From Clostridiales bacterium (GTDB lineage Bacteria > Bacillota > Clostridia > Lachnospirales > Lachnospiraceae): a DNA stretch of 64,000 nucleotides. Each line of letters starts with the position of its first letter. Position 1 is the stretch's first letter. Location: the NCBI GenBank assembly GCA_020860565.1, contig JAJBUA010000031.1, positions 20,265 to 84,264 of the forward strand, written 5' to 3'. A program made the position numbers and the translations under genes. Below are positions 16,597 through 26,600 of the stretch, one piece after another. Below the pieces are notes generated by a model. That model had not been told where the DNA came from. It did no database searches and worked only from the letters and a program-made list of their open reading frames with translations.

Positions 16597-17319
16597 ATGG
16601 ATTATAACAGTAAGACAGAAGTCCTTTGTGCAGACATCTCAGATCTTCTGGCTCTTTCAGGGGAAAGTGGAGGTGAAAGAGAACAGTCAGATGCGTGGAT
16701 GAGGGCATCCATGTGCCGGTTGTCGTCAGCGCGGCAGGAAAAGATCCGGGCATTGAAGGACAGGAAAGCACGATGGCAGTCCCTGGCTGCGGGACTGCTG
16801 CTTGATTATGGCCTGCAAAAGAGGGGCTACTGTGAAAAGGAGGTCAGGATCGGGACGGGAAGGCACGGAAAACCGTATTTTACGGATCTTCCCGGTCTCT
16901 TTTTTAATCTGTCGCATTCGGAAAACCAGATCCTGGCCGTTTTTTCTGAGCATACGGCCGGCTGTGATATCCAGATGGTAAAATCCGGCAGTTCGCGGAT
17001 CGCCGATCGTTTTTTTACAGAAGATGAGGCAGAGTTTATCCGCAGGAGCGACCAGAATCACCGCGATGAGGTATTTACAGAATTATGGGTACTGAAGGAA
17101 AGCTATCTGAAAATGACAGGAGAGGGAATGAGCCGGGAACTGAAAAGCTTTTGCGTGCTTGACGGCAAACGCCCGTCCGGGGCAGTTTTCCGTGTTTATG
17201 ATATGGGAAATTATAAAGCCGCTGTATGTATAGAGACCGGAGTTGTGCAGAAAGAACCGGAGATGTTCCTGCCCGATCTCTGTTTTTGTCCTTTTCAAAA
17301 TCTGCTCAATGTGGTATGA
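16597..17319 (+). CDS. 4'-phosphopantetheinyl transferase, Sfp type
   Basis: Enzymes of this family transfer phosphopantetheine from CoA to a Ser of carrier proteins. Visible motifs are GRHGKPYF, FFNLSHSE, the magnesium-binding GCDIQMV and WVLKESYLKMTGEG, spaced as in Sfp; 240 residues is a normal length. Whether it serves acyl carrier protein or a secondary-metabolite synthase is not clear. No synthase gene is in the window, and an AcpS would normally handle fatty acid synthesis. The gene end is only 32 bases before pyrH. Confidence 0.9.
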   Translation: MDYNSKTEVLCADISDLLALSGESGGEREQSDAWMRASMCRLSSARQEKIRALKDRKARWQSLAAGLLLDYGLQKRGYCEKEVRIGTGRHGKPYFTDLPGLFFNLSHSENQILAVFSEHTAGCDIQMVKSGSSRIADRFFTEDEAEFIRRSDQNHRDEVFTELWVLKESYLKMTGEGMSRELKSFCVLDGKRPSGAVFRVYDMGNYKAAVCIETGVVQKEPEMFLPDLCFCPFQNLLNVV

Positions 17320-17351
17320 TAGGCAGAGAATCAGAGCAGGAGAATGGAAAG

Positions 17352-18056
17352 ATGGACAGAAGACGAGTTTTTTTGAAATTGAGCGGAGAGGCCCTTGCCG
17401 GCCCGAAGAAAACCGGTTTTGACGAAGCTACGGTGAAGGAAGTGGCGCGTCAGGTGAAGATTTCGGTTGACGCCGGCGTAGAGGTCGGTATTGTGATCGG
17501 CGGAGGTAATTTCTGGAGAGGGCGTACAAGTGATGCGATTGACCGTACCAAGGCAGACCAGATCGGGATGCTGGCGACGGTAATGAACTGTATTTATGTA
17601 TCAGAAATTTTCCGGAACGCGGGCATGAAAACAGAGACTCTGACCCCATTTGCCTGTGGTTCCATGACAGAGCTGTTTTCCAGGGATCGTGCAAATCAAT
17701 ATTTTGCCGAGGGAATGGTCGTCTTTTTTGCAGGAGGTACCGGTCATCCGTATTTTTCAACAGACACGGGAATCACACTGAGGGCCATCGAAATGGAGGC
17801 AGACTGCATCCTGCTGGCAAAGTCCATCGACGGGGTGTATGACAAAGATCCGGCGGTTTATCCGGATGCAAAACGGTATGAGACGATCAGCATTCAGGAA
17901 GTGATCGACCAGAAACTGGCTGTTGTCGATCTGACTGCGTCCATTATGTGCATGGAACACAAGATGCCGATGGCAGTTTTTGATCTGAACGAAAAGGACG
18001 GCATTGCAAATGCGATGCAGGGGAAAGTGAACGGCACGATTGTGACCGTAGAATAA
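17352..18056 (+). CDS. pyrH: Uridylate kinase
   Basis: UMP kinase makes UDP from UMP for all pyrimidine nucleotides. The 234 residues show FLKLSGEALAG at the N-terminus, GGGNFWRGRTSD, GHPYFSTDTG, the uridine-binding KSIDGVYDKDP region and the family C-terminus. The open frame extends upstream to 17226, but ATG 17352 (MDRRRVFLKLSGE) matches the family start and is preceded by a purine-rich site. It heads the pyrH-frr pair of the classic translation/lipid block. Confidence 0.97.
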   Translation: MDRRRVFLKLSGEALAGPKKTGFDEATVKEVARQVKISVDAGVEVGIVIGGGNFWRGRTSDAIDRTKADQIGMLATVMNCIYVSEIFRNAGMKTETLTPFACGSMTELFSRDRANQYFAEGMVVFFAGGTGHPYFSTDTGITLRAIEMEADCILLAKSIDGVYDKDPAVYPDAKRYETISIQEVIDQKLAVVDLTASIMCMEHKMPMAVFDLNEKDGIANAMQGKVNGTIVTVE

Positions 18057-18071
18057 CAGGAGGAGACACTT

Positions 18072-18626
18072 ATGGCGGCAGATTTAAAGGTATACGAAGA
18101 CAAGATGAATAAAACTCTGGAAGTGCTGATGAACGACTATGGCACGATCCGTGCAGGCCGGGCCAATCCACATCTTCTGGACAAGATCCGGGTGGATTAT
18201 TATGGCACGCCGACTCCGATTCAGCAGGTGGGTAATGTAAGTATCCCGGAGGCGAGGGTAATGGTGATTCAGCCTTGGGAGAAAAGCATGCTGAAGGCGG
18301 TGGAAAAGGCGATTATGACCTCGGAACTGGGGGTTCATCCAACAAATGACGGGAGTGTGATCCGTCTGGTATTTCCGGAACTGACGGAGGAGCGCCGTAA
18401 GAGTATCTCGAAGGATGTCAAGAAGAAAGGCGATAACGCCAAGGTCGCATTAAGAAATATCCGGCGCGACGCAAATGATTCTTTTAAGAAGATGGAAAAG
18501 GCCGGAGAACTGTCTGAGGATGAGCGCAAGGACGCTGAGACTAAGATGCAGAAGCTTACCGACAAGATGACTGCAAAGGTCGATGAGGCGGTGGAGAAAA
18601 AGACGAAAGAGATCATGACAGTTTAA
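18072..18626 (+). CDS. frr: Ribosome recycling factor
   Basis: RRF acts with EF-G to split post-termination ribosomes. At 184 residues it is full length. Conserved blocks are TIRAGRANPHLLDKIRVDYYGTPTPIQQVGNVS (shown here only as its position, about 28-60), IPEARVMVIQPW, IRLVFPELTEERRK and VALRNIRRDAND. AGGAGG precedes ATG 18072, 15 bases after pyrH. Confidence 0.97.
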   Translation: MAADLKVYEDKMNKTLEVLMNDYGTIRAGRANPHLLDKIRVDYYGTPTPIQQVGNVSIPEARVMVIQPWEKSMLKAVEKAIMTSELGVHPTNDGSVIRLVFPELTEERRKSISKDVKKKGDNAKVALRNIRRDANDSFKKMEKAGELSEDERKDAETKMQKLTDKMTAKVDEAVEKKTKEIMTV

Positions 18627-18718
18627 TCTGACCGATGACGGGAAGACACGTTGTGATGTCTGGTTTATCATAAGATACGAAAGGCAGCAGGTTCTGCAGT
18701 GATCTGAATTACGAAAGA

Positions 18719-18757
18719 GGTGGGGCGGTGGATTTGTAACCCGTCCCACCCTTCCTT
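18719..18757 (+). terminator. Probable terminator between frr and uppS
   Basis: A 10-bp stem with one G-U pair (GGTGGGGCGG 18719-18728 with CCGTCCCACC 18741-18750) is followed by CTTCCTTAT. The T-run is weak, so partial read-through into uppS is likely. The remaining bases up to 18778 contain TGCACACGGGAGG, a short echo of the start of the dispersed repeat, which here also supplies the uppS Shine-Dalgarno. Confidence 0.6.
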
Positions 18758-18778
18758 ATATGCACACGGGAGGATAAG

Positions 18779-19516
18779 ATGGAGAATATAGAAGAAACCC
18801 TGGAGGATCTGGTAATTCCGAAACATGTTGCCCTGATTCTTGACGGCAACGGAAGATGGGCAAAAAAACGTGGGCTGCCGCGTACGATGGGACACCGGGA
18901 GGGCTGTGTGACGGTAGAGAAAACCGTAGAAATCGCCGCCCGGCTGGGAATCAGGTATCTGACCGTATACGCTTTTTCAACGGAGAACTGGAAACGTTCC
19001 GCCGAGGAAGTGGGCGCCCTGATGCAGCTGTTTCGTTATTATATGGTCCGTCTGTTAAAGGTCGCCTCCCAGAACAATGTCCGCGTCTGCATGATCGGCG
19101 ATCGGATCCGTTTTGATGAGGATATTATTGCGGGGATTAACCGTCTGGAGTCGGAGACGAAGGAAAACACAGGGCTGACCTTTGTCATAGCAGTCAATTA
19201 CGGAGGCCGCGATGAGATCCGGCGTGCGGTGAGGAGAATGGCAGGGGATGCTGCCGACGGTGTCCTGCAGCCGGAGGAGATTACGGAGGAGACTGTGGCC
19301 TCTTATCTGGATACTGCCGGGATGCCGGATCCGGATCTGCTGATCCGAACAAGCGGGGAACTCCGCCTGTCTAATTTTCTTCTCTGGCAGCTTGCGTATA
19401 CGGAGATTTATGTAACTGACTGTCTGTGGCCTGATTTTAACCGGGAAGAAATGATTCGCGCAATTCAGGCATATAATAAACGGGACCGCAGATATGGCGG
19501 AGTAAAGACCCGGTAA
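18779..19516 (+). CDS. uppS: Isoprenyl transferase (undecaprenyl diphosphate synthase)
   Basis: This cis-prenyltransferase makes the C55 carrier lipid for wall synthesis. The 245 residues carry ILDGNGRWAKKRGLPRTMGH at about 20-39 with the catalytic Asp, TVYAFSTENWKR, and RTSGELRLSNFLLWQLAYTE followed by LWPDF. All active-site motifs look intact. It is followed three bases later by cdsA. Confidence 0.96.
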   Translation: MENIEETLEDLVIPKHVALILDGNGRWAKKRGLPRTMGHREGCVTVEKTVEIAARLGIRYLTVYAFSTENWKRSAEEVGALMQLFRYYMVRLLKVASQNNVRVCMIGDRIRFDEDIIAGINRLESETKENTGLTFVIAVNYGGRDEIRRAVRRMAGDAADGVLQPEEITEETVASYLDTAGMPDPDLLIRTSGELRLSNFLLWQLAYTEIYVTDCLWPDFNREEMIRAIQAYNKRDRRYGGVKTR

Positions 19517-19539
19517 GAATGGCAAAGGAGGATGTTTTG

Positions 19540-20340
19540 ATGTTTACAAAACGTCTGCTTAGCGGAATTGTACTGGTGATACTTGCCATTGTGTTTGTCT
19601 ATCAGGGCGGTTTCCCGCTGTTTGCTGTGACGATGGCGCTTGCGCTGATCGGCCAGTTTGAATTATACCGGGCGCTGAAGCTGGAAAAGACGCCTTTCTG
19701 CTGGATCGGCTATCTGACCTCGGCGGCTTATTATGCGCTTCTCTGGTTTGACTGTGAGTATCTGATTGTACTTCTGGTAATTGCGGCATTGATGCTGCTG
19801 ATGACGGTCTATGTGGTAACCTTTCCCAGATATAAGACGGAGCAGGTGACAGAAGCATTTTTTGGCGTGTTTTATACGGCTGTCATGCTTTCATATCCGT
19901 ATCAGGTGCGGATGATGCCGGATGGAAAATATCTGGTATGGATGATATTTCTTGCATCGTGGGGATCGGACACATTCGCGTATTGTGTCGGACGGCTTTT
20001 CGGCAGACATAAGATGGCTCCGGTTCTGAGTCCGAAAAAGACTGTCGAGGGAGCCATTGGCGGTGTGGCAGGAGCCGCGCTGCTGGCAGGAATCTATGTA
20101 TCCTTTTTTGGCAGCCGGATGGTGGATATCGCGTATCCTCAGTTTACCTGCACGGCTGCCTGTACGATTGCGGCAGTCATATCACAGATCGGAGATCTTG
20201 CTGCCTCTGCGATTAAGAGAAATCACGATATTAAGGATTATGGCAATCTGATTCCCGGCCACGGAGGAGTACTGGATCGTTTTGACAGCATGCTGTTTAC
20301 AGCGCCGGAGATTTATTTTGCGATTTTATTTCTGAGATAA
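19540..20340 (+). CDS. cdsA: Phosphatidate cytidylyltransferase
   Basis: CdsA makes CDP-diacylglycerol, the precursor of phospholipids, in the membrane. The protein is strongly hydrophobic (about eight membrane segments). It has the C-terminal signature SPKKTVEGAIGG, then GDLAASAIKRNHDIKDYG and HGGVLDRFDSM. I start it at ATG 19540 because AAAGGAGG (19524-19531) is correctly spaced for it; the in-frame ATG 19519 overlaps that site and is less likely. Confidence 0.95.
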   Translation: MFTKRLLSGIVLVILAIVFVYQGGFPLFAVTMALALIGQFELYRALKLEKTPFCWIGYLTSAAYYALLWFDCEYLIVLLVIAALMLLMTVYVVTFPRYKTEQVTEAFFGVFYTAVMLSYPYQVRMMPDGKYLVWMIFLASWGSDTFAYCVGRLFGRHKMAPVLSPKKTVEGAIGGVAGAALLAGIYVSFFGSRMVDIAYPQFTCTAACTIAAVISQIGDLAASAIKRNHDIKDYGNLIPGHGGVLDRFDSMLFTAPEIYFAILFLR

Positions 20341-20357
20341 CACAGGAAGGAACTTTT

Positions 20358-21509
20358 ATGAAGAAAATTGCGATTCTTGGTTCCACAGGTTCCATTGGGA
20401 CCCAGACGCTTACCGTAGTTGAAAATAACAGGGATATCCAGGTTACGGCGCTTGCCGCTGGCAGTAATATCCGGCTTCTGGAAGAACAGATCCGGAAATT
20501 TCATCCGGACATCGCATGTGTCTATGAGGAGGACAGAGCACGTGAACTGAAGGTATTGGTTGCAGATCTTCCGGTGAAGATCACATCCGGTATGGAAGGG
20601 CTGATTGAGGCAGCCGCAGGGTCAGAGGCAGAGATTGTCGTCACGGCAGTTGTGGGAATGATCGGGATCCGGCCTACCATTGCGGCAATGAAGGCGGGAA
20701 AGGATATCGCCCTTGCCAACAAGGAAACACTGGTGACAGCCGGACATCTGATCATGCCGCTGGCAGAGGAATGCGGTGTTCGTATCCTGCCGGTAGACAG
20801 TGAACACAGTGCGATTTTTCAATGCCGGAATGGGGAAGAGCACAATCGGATCCATAAGATCCTGCTGACAGCCTCCGGTGGCCCGTTCCGTGGATTTACG
20901 AGAGAACAGCTTGCCGGTATCCGGCCGGAGGACGCATTGAAGCATCCGAACTGGAGTATGGGCAAAAAGGTTACGATCGATTCTTCCACTATGGTCAATA
21001 AAGGCCTGGAGGTCATGGAGGCGAGATGGCTCTTTGATGTCGCGATCGATCAGATTGAGGTAGTCATTCAGCCGCAGAGTGTGATCCATTCGATGGTTGA
21101 GTTTGAAGACGGGGCGGTGATCGCACAGCTTGGCACACCGGATATGAAGCTGCCGATCCAGTACGCGCTGTATTATCCGGAGAGACGGTTCCTCCCGGGA
21201 GAACGCCTGGATTTTGCGCTGTTAAAGTCACTTACCTTTGAGGCTCCGGATCTGGAGGTGTTCCGTGGGCTTAAGCTTGCTCTTCAGGCAGGAAAGCGTG
21301 GAGGGACGCTGCCGACGGTGTTTAATGCGGCAAATGAATACGCGGTTGCGCACTTCCTGGAAGGAAAGATCTCCTATCTGACGATTACGGATATGATTGA
21401 GACGGCGATGGATCATCATGTTGTGTCAGATCAGCCGACGGTTGACCAGATTCTTGACGCGGAACGCGAAACGTATGAATTGATAGAAAGCAGGTGGGGA
21501 GATTGCTGA
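20358..21509 (+). CDS. dxr: 1-deoxy-D-xylulose-5-phosphate reductoisomerase
   Basis: Dxr (IspC) is the first committed enzyme of the MEP isoprenoid pathway. The 383 residues include the NADPH fold GSTGSIGTQTL, NKETLVTAGHLI, metal-binding VDSEHSAIFQ, TASGGPFRGF, and HPNWSMGKKVTIDSSTMVNK. All are standard. It supplies isoprenoid precursor for UppS and is encoded near ispG, which acts later in the same pathway. The stop lies inside the start of rseP. Confidence 0.97.
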   Translation: MKKIAILGSTGSIGTQTLTVVENNRDIQVTALAAGSNIRLLEEQIRKFHPDIACVYEEDRARELKVLVADLPVKITSGMEGLIEAAAGSEAEIVVTAVVGMIGIRPTIAAMKAGKDIALANKETLVTAGHLIMPLAEECGVRILPVDSEHSAIFQCRNGEEHNRIHKILLTASGGPFRGFTREQLAGIRPEDALKHPNWSMGKKVTIDSSTMVNKGLEVMEARWLFDVAIDQIEVVIQPQSVIHSMVEFEDGAVIAQLGTPDMKLPIQYALYYPERRFLPGERLDFALLKSLTFEAPDLEVFRGLKLALQAGKRGGTLPTVFNAANEYAVAHFLEGKISYLTITDMIETAMDHHVVSDQPTVDQILDAERETYELIESRWGDC

Positions 21510-22573
21510 ATATCCTCGCGGCAGTTTTTATTTTTGGTCTGATTATTCTGATTCATGAGTTCGGTCATTTCCTGCTTGCGAAACTGAACGGAATCGGGGT
21601 CATTGAATTTTCCATTGGTATGGGACCGCGTATTGCTGGCTTTGTGCGGGGAGAAACCAGATATTCACTGAAGATTCTTCCTTTTGGCGGTTCCTGTATG
21701 ATGGTGGGCGAGGACAGCGACAGTCAGGATGAAAAGTCGTTCAATAGTAAGCCGGTACTCGGCCGGATCTCTGTGATTGCCGCGGGTCCCGGCTTTAATT
21801 TTCTGCTGGCTTTTCTGGCAGCTATGGTGATCGTGGCGATGATCGGGCATGACGGAACGGTGCTGACAGATGTCATCGATGGTTATCCGGCTGCGGAGGC
21901 AGGACTCGCTGCCGGAGATAAAATTACTAAGATCAATACCCGCAGGGTAACCGCGCATCGGGATGTGTCTTTGTATCTGCTGACGCATCCGGGAGAGGAT
22001 GTCCTCATCACTTATGAGCGGCCTCCGGGAGGAAGCTGGGAAAACAGTGGAGCGAGTGAAAAACGCTCGGTCAGTATTACGCCGGTTTATGATGAGGAGT
22101 ACCAGTCCTATATGCTGGGGGTTGTGTTTGGCGGATATGAGAAGACATCCGGAGTGGGAGAGTTCTTAAGCGCCAGCCTGTATGAGGTGAAATACTGTGT
22201 GGTATCCACGTTTGACAGTTTTGGCATGCTGTTTCGCCGGCAGATTCGTGCGGACGAAGCGGTGGCAGGGCCGGTACAGATTGTCAGTATGGTAGGTGAA
22301 ACCGTGGGAGAAAGCCGTAAGTCCGGGCCAGAAGCCATTGTTTTTGTCGTGGCAAACTGGATTTTACTGCTTTCGGCGAGTCTGGGAATCATGAATCTGC
22401 TGCCGATTCCGGCGCTGGACGGAGGAAGGCTTTTATTCCTTTTAATTGAGCTGATCCGGGGGAAGCCGATCGACCCGGAAAAGGAGGGGTTTGTTCATAT
22501 GATCGGAATGTGTTTTCTGATGGCGCTGATGGTTGTGGTGCTGTTTCATGATATCTGGCAGTTGATGTTTTAA
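21494..22573 (+). CDS. rseP: RIP metalloprotease RseP (site-2 protease)
   Basis: A membrane-embedded zinc protease that cleaves substrates within the bilayer, typically anti-sigma factors or signal peptides. HEFGH (residues about 21-25) is the zinc-binding HExxH in the first membrane segment, a PDZ domain follows (VLTDVIDGYPAAEAGLAAGD), and NLLPIPALDGGR is the conserved third motif. 359 residues is normal. The GTG start at 21494 overlaps dxr by 16 bases; AGAAAGCAGG acts as a weak Shine-Dalgarno. Confidence 0.95.
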   Translation: MGRLLNILAAVFIFGLIILIHEFGHFLLAKLNGIGVIEFSIGMGPRIAGFVRGETRYSLKILPFGGSCMMVGEDSDSQDEKSFNSKPVLGRISVIAAGPGFNFLLAFLAAMVIVAMIGHDGTVLTDVIDGYPAAEAGLAAGDKITKINTRRVTAHRDVSLYLLTHPGEDVLITYERPPGGSWENSGASEKRSVSITPVYDEEYQSYMLGVVFGGYEKTSGVGEFLSASLYEVKYCVVSTFDSFGMLFRRQIRADEAVAGPVQIVSMVGETVGESRKSGPEAIVFVVANWILLLSASLGIMNLLPIPALDGGRLLFLLIELIRGKPIDPEKEGFVHMIGMCFLMALMVVVLFHDIWQLMF

Positions 22574-22597
22574 TATAGGAAGTTGAGGTTACAGAGT

Positions 22598-23677
22598 ATG
22601 GGAAGAATGGTTACGAGGGAGGTCTCGATCGGGGATCGAGTGATCGGGGGAGATCATCCGATTTTGATTCAGTCGATGTGCAATACGAAGACTGAGGATA
22701 CACAGGCGACGATTGCACAGATACTCAGGCTGGAACAGGCCGGCTGTGATATCATCCGTGTGGCGGTGCCGACGATGGAGGCGGCGGACAGTATCCGCAG
22801 CATCAGGAAAAAGATTCATATTCCGCTTGTGGCGGATATTCATTTTGATTACCGGCTGGCGATCGCCGCAATCGAGTGCGGAGCGGATAAGATCCGCATT
22901 AATCCGGGAAATATCGGGTCAGAGGAACGGGTCAGGGCAGTTGTGGATACAGCCAGAAATTACGGTGTGCCGATCCGTGTCGGAGTGAACAGCGGTTCTC
23001 TGGAGAAACCGCTGTTCGCGAAGTATGGTTCCGTGACGGCAGAGGGACTGGTGGAAAGCGCTCTGGCGCAGGTAGAACTGATCGAGAGACTGGGATATGA
23101 CCGTCTGGTAATCAGCATCAAGTCTTCCGATGTTATGATGTGCGTGAAAGCGCATGAACTGATGAGGAAACGGACGACCTATCCGCTGCATGTCGGTATT
23201 ACTGAGGCCGGTACGCTCATGTCGGGAAATATTAAATCAGCAGTAGGGCTTGGTATTATTCTGCATGAGGGAATCGGAGATACGATCCGGGTGTCACTGA
23301 CCGGGGATCCGGTGGAAGAAGTAAAATCAGCGAAACAGATTCTCCGCACGCTGGGTTTGCGCAGGGGAGGCGTAGAGGTGGTCTCCTGCCCGACCTGCGG
23401 CAGAACGAGGATAGATCTGATCAGCCTGGCAAATCAGGTGGAAACCATGGTAACAGAATTTGACGATCTGGATTTAAAGGTTGCGGTGATGGGCTGTGCG
23501 GTCAATGGACCGGGAGAGGCCAGGGAAGCGGATATCGGCATTGCCGGTGGTGTTGGTGAAGGACTTCTGATCGCACATGGCGAGGTAATCCGCAAGGTCG
23601 CGGAGGATCATTTGCTGGAAGCGCTGCATGATGAACTGGTAAGGATTGCTGCAGAGAGGAAACAGGAGAGATTATAG
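22598..23677 (+). CDS. ispG: (E)-4-hydroxy-3-methylbut-2-enyl-diphosphate synthase
   Basis: IspG (GcpE) is the [4Fe-4S] enzyme of the MEP pathway. Conserved features include PILIQSMCNTKTEDTQAT near the N-terminus, VADIHFDYRLA and RINPGNIG. Cluster cysteines sit in SCPTCGRT and MGCAVNGPGEA. The frame runs back to TTG 22583, but ATG 22598 (MGRMVTREVSIGDRVIGG) matches the family start. It abuts polC with no gap. Confidence 0.97.
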   Translation: MGRMVTREVSIGDRVIGGDHPILIQSMCNTKTEDTQATIAQILRLEQAGCDIIRVAVPTMEAADSIRSIRKKIHIPLVADIHFDYRLAIAAIECGADKIRINPGNIGSEERVRAVVDTARNYGVPIRVGVNSGSLEKPLFAKYGSVTAEGLVESALAQVELIERLGYDRLVISIKSSDVMMCVKAHELMRKRTTYPLHVGITEAGTLMSGNIKSAVGLGIILHEGIGDTIRVSLTGDPVEEVKSAKQILRTLGLRRGGVEVVSCPTCGRTRIDLISLANQVETMVTEFDDLDLKVAVMGCAVNGPGEAREADIGIAGGVGEGLLIAHGEVIRKVAEDHLLEALHDELVRIAAERKQERL

Positions 23678-26600
23678 ATGAAGGCGTTTTTGGATGTGTT
23701 TCCTGGATTACATATGACGGAGGAAATGGAAGGGCTGTTAAAGCTGGTTGAGGTGGATCGTGTGACCATGACCAGCGACCGGAGTCTGATCCGTGTGTAT
23801 ATGGTATCCCCGCGCCTGATTCACAAAAAGAATATTATATCGCTGGAAAACGGGATTCGGGATCAGCTGTTTCCGGGCAAGCTGGTCACGGTGAAAATAT
23901 TTGAGAAATACCGCCTTTCTGCGCAGTATAATCCGGAAAAGCTTTTAAAGGCATATCGTGATAGCCTTCTTTATGAACTGAAAAATTACAGCATCATTGA
24001 GTACAATATGTTCCGTAAAGCGAAAATCACCTTTCCCAGACCGGATCAGCTTCATCTGACAGTTGAAAACACGATGGTTAACCGGGAAAAGGTTGGCGAA
24101 TTGCAGCGGATTCTGGAAAAGGTATTTCATGAGCGGTGCGGTTTGCCGACGAGTGTGGAGTTTGAATATGTTGATCCGCAGGAATGTCCGGAACGAAAGG
24201 TTCCGTTGACAGGGGAAATCGAAGAGTATCTGTCTGCGCGCAGGGAAGTGGGAAATCTTAATCCAGCACCGGCAGCTCCGGCTCCTGTGGAAAAGAAGAC
24301 GGCCGGAAAGCGGGATATCCCCCAACAGGATGGTGCCCGGCGGGATGCGCCGAAAAAGAGATCCTGGAGCGATGGCAATTACCGGAGTTCGGATCACCCG
24401 GATGTTCTTTACGGAAGAAATTTTGATGACGATTTTATCGAAATTGATAAGATTGAAGGCGAGATGGGCGAAGTTACGGTGCGCGGGCAGATTCTGAGCA
24501 AGGACAGCCGTGTGACCAAATCGGGCAAGACGATTTTTATTTTCCCGATTACGGATTTTACGGATACGATTACGGTAAAGGTATTTGCCAATGAGGAAAA
24601 TGTGGAGATTCTGGATGCTGCTATCCAGACGGGCTCCTTTATCCGTTTAAAAGGAAATACGACGATCGACCGTTTTGACGGAGAACTGACGATCGGCTCG
24701 GTCAGAGGCATCAAAAAATGTGAGGATTTCCGTCTGAAGCGAGCGGATCAGAGTCCGGTGAAGCGGGTGGAACTGCACTGTCATACCAAGATGAGCGATA
24801 TGGATGGTGTTTCCGAGGTGAAGGACATCATCAGGCAGGCAAAGGCCTGGGGGATGCCGGCGATTGCAATTACGGATCATGGCTGTATCCAGGCATTTCC
24901 GGATGCCTTTCATACACTGGATAAGGGAGATGATTTTAAGATCATCTATGGCGTAGAAGGGTATCTGGTGGATGATGTCAGGGCACTGGTGGAGAATCCG
25001 CAGGGGCAGAACTTTGAAGATCCTTTTGTAGTTTTCGATATCGAGACGACAGGTTTCAGCCCTGAGAAAAACAAGATCATCGAAATCGGAGCGGTAAAGA
25101 TTGAACGGGGAGAGATCACAGACCGGTTCAGTACGTTTGTCAATCCCTGTGAGCCGATTCCTTATGAGATCGAGCAGCTGACGGGGATCAATGACAACAT
25201 GGTACTTCCGGCAGATACCATAGATACCGTATTGCCGGAATTCCTGCGGTTTTGTGAGGGCTGTGCGATTGTCGCCCATAATGCTTCTTTTGATGTGAGC
25301 TTTATTCAGTTTCAGGCAAAGCGGCTGGGTATGACATTTTCACCGACGGTGCTTGATACGGTGGAAATCGCGAGACAGCTCCTGCCTAATCTGAACCGCT
25401 ATAAGCTGGATACCGTCGCGAAGGCCCTGAATGTTTCATTGGAGAATCACCACCGTGCGGTGGATGATGCGGAGGCGACTGCCCATATTTTTTTAAAATT
25501 TGTAAAAATGCTTCATGAACGGGGAATCGATGACCTGAAGGGGTTAAACGCGATCAGCAGATTGTCGGCGGAGGCAATTAAAAAGATGCCGACGTGGCAT
25601 GTAATTATTCTGGCGAAAAATGAGATCGGACGGGTGAATCTGTACCGGCTGGTTTCATGGTCCCATATTGATTATTTTTCAAAGAGACCCAGAATCCCCA
25701 AGAGTCTGCTGGACGAATACCGGGAGGGACTGCTGATTGGCTCTGCCTGTGAGGCGGGAGAACTGTTTCAGGCGCTTCTGCGCGGCCAGCCGGAGGAAAC
25801 GCTGTTAAAGATCGCTGATTTTTATGACTACCTGGAGATTCAGCCGCTGGGAAATAATGCTTTTATGCTGCGTAACGAAAAGAGCACCGTTAAGACCTGG
25901 GAGGATCTGAAGGAATGTAACCGCAGGATCCTGGCACTGGGAGACGCCCTGGGTAAGCCGGTCTGCGCTACCTGTGATGTGCATTTTCTGAACCCGGAGG
26001 ATGAAGTTTACCGTCGGATCGTCATGGCCGGGCAGGGATTTTCCGATGCGGATGAGCAGGCACCGCTTTTCCTGCGCACGACCGAGGAGATGCTGAAAGA
26101 ATTTGACTATCTGGGGCCGGATCGGGCGGAAGAGGTTGTGATTACCAATACACGCAAAATCTGTGATATGTGTGAGACGATCGCACCGGTACGTCCGGAC
26201 AAGAGTCCGCCTGTCATCGCGGATTCTGATGAGACTCTGCGTAAAATCTGTTATGACCGTGCCTATGAAATTTATGGAGAGGAACTGCCAAAGATCGTTG
26301 TCGATCGTCTGGAGCGGGAACTGCATTCGATTATATCCAATGGATTTGCCGTTATGTATATTATCGCTCAGAAATTGGTGTGGAAATCCAATGAGGACGG
26401 TTATCTGGTCGGCTCGCGGGGATCGGTCGGCTCCTCCTTTGTTGCTTATCTGGCAGGGATTACGGAGGTTAATTCCCTGAGCCCTCATTATCTGTGTCCG
26501 CAATGTCATTACTACGATTTTGACTCAGAAGAAGTAAAGAAATACAGCGGTATGGCCGGCTGCGATATGCCGGATAAGATTTGTCCGCGCTGTGGCAGCA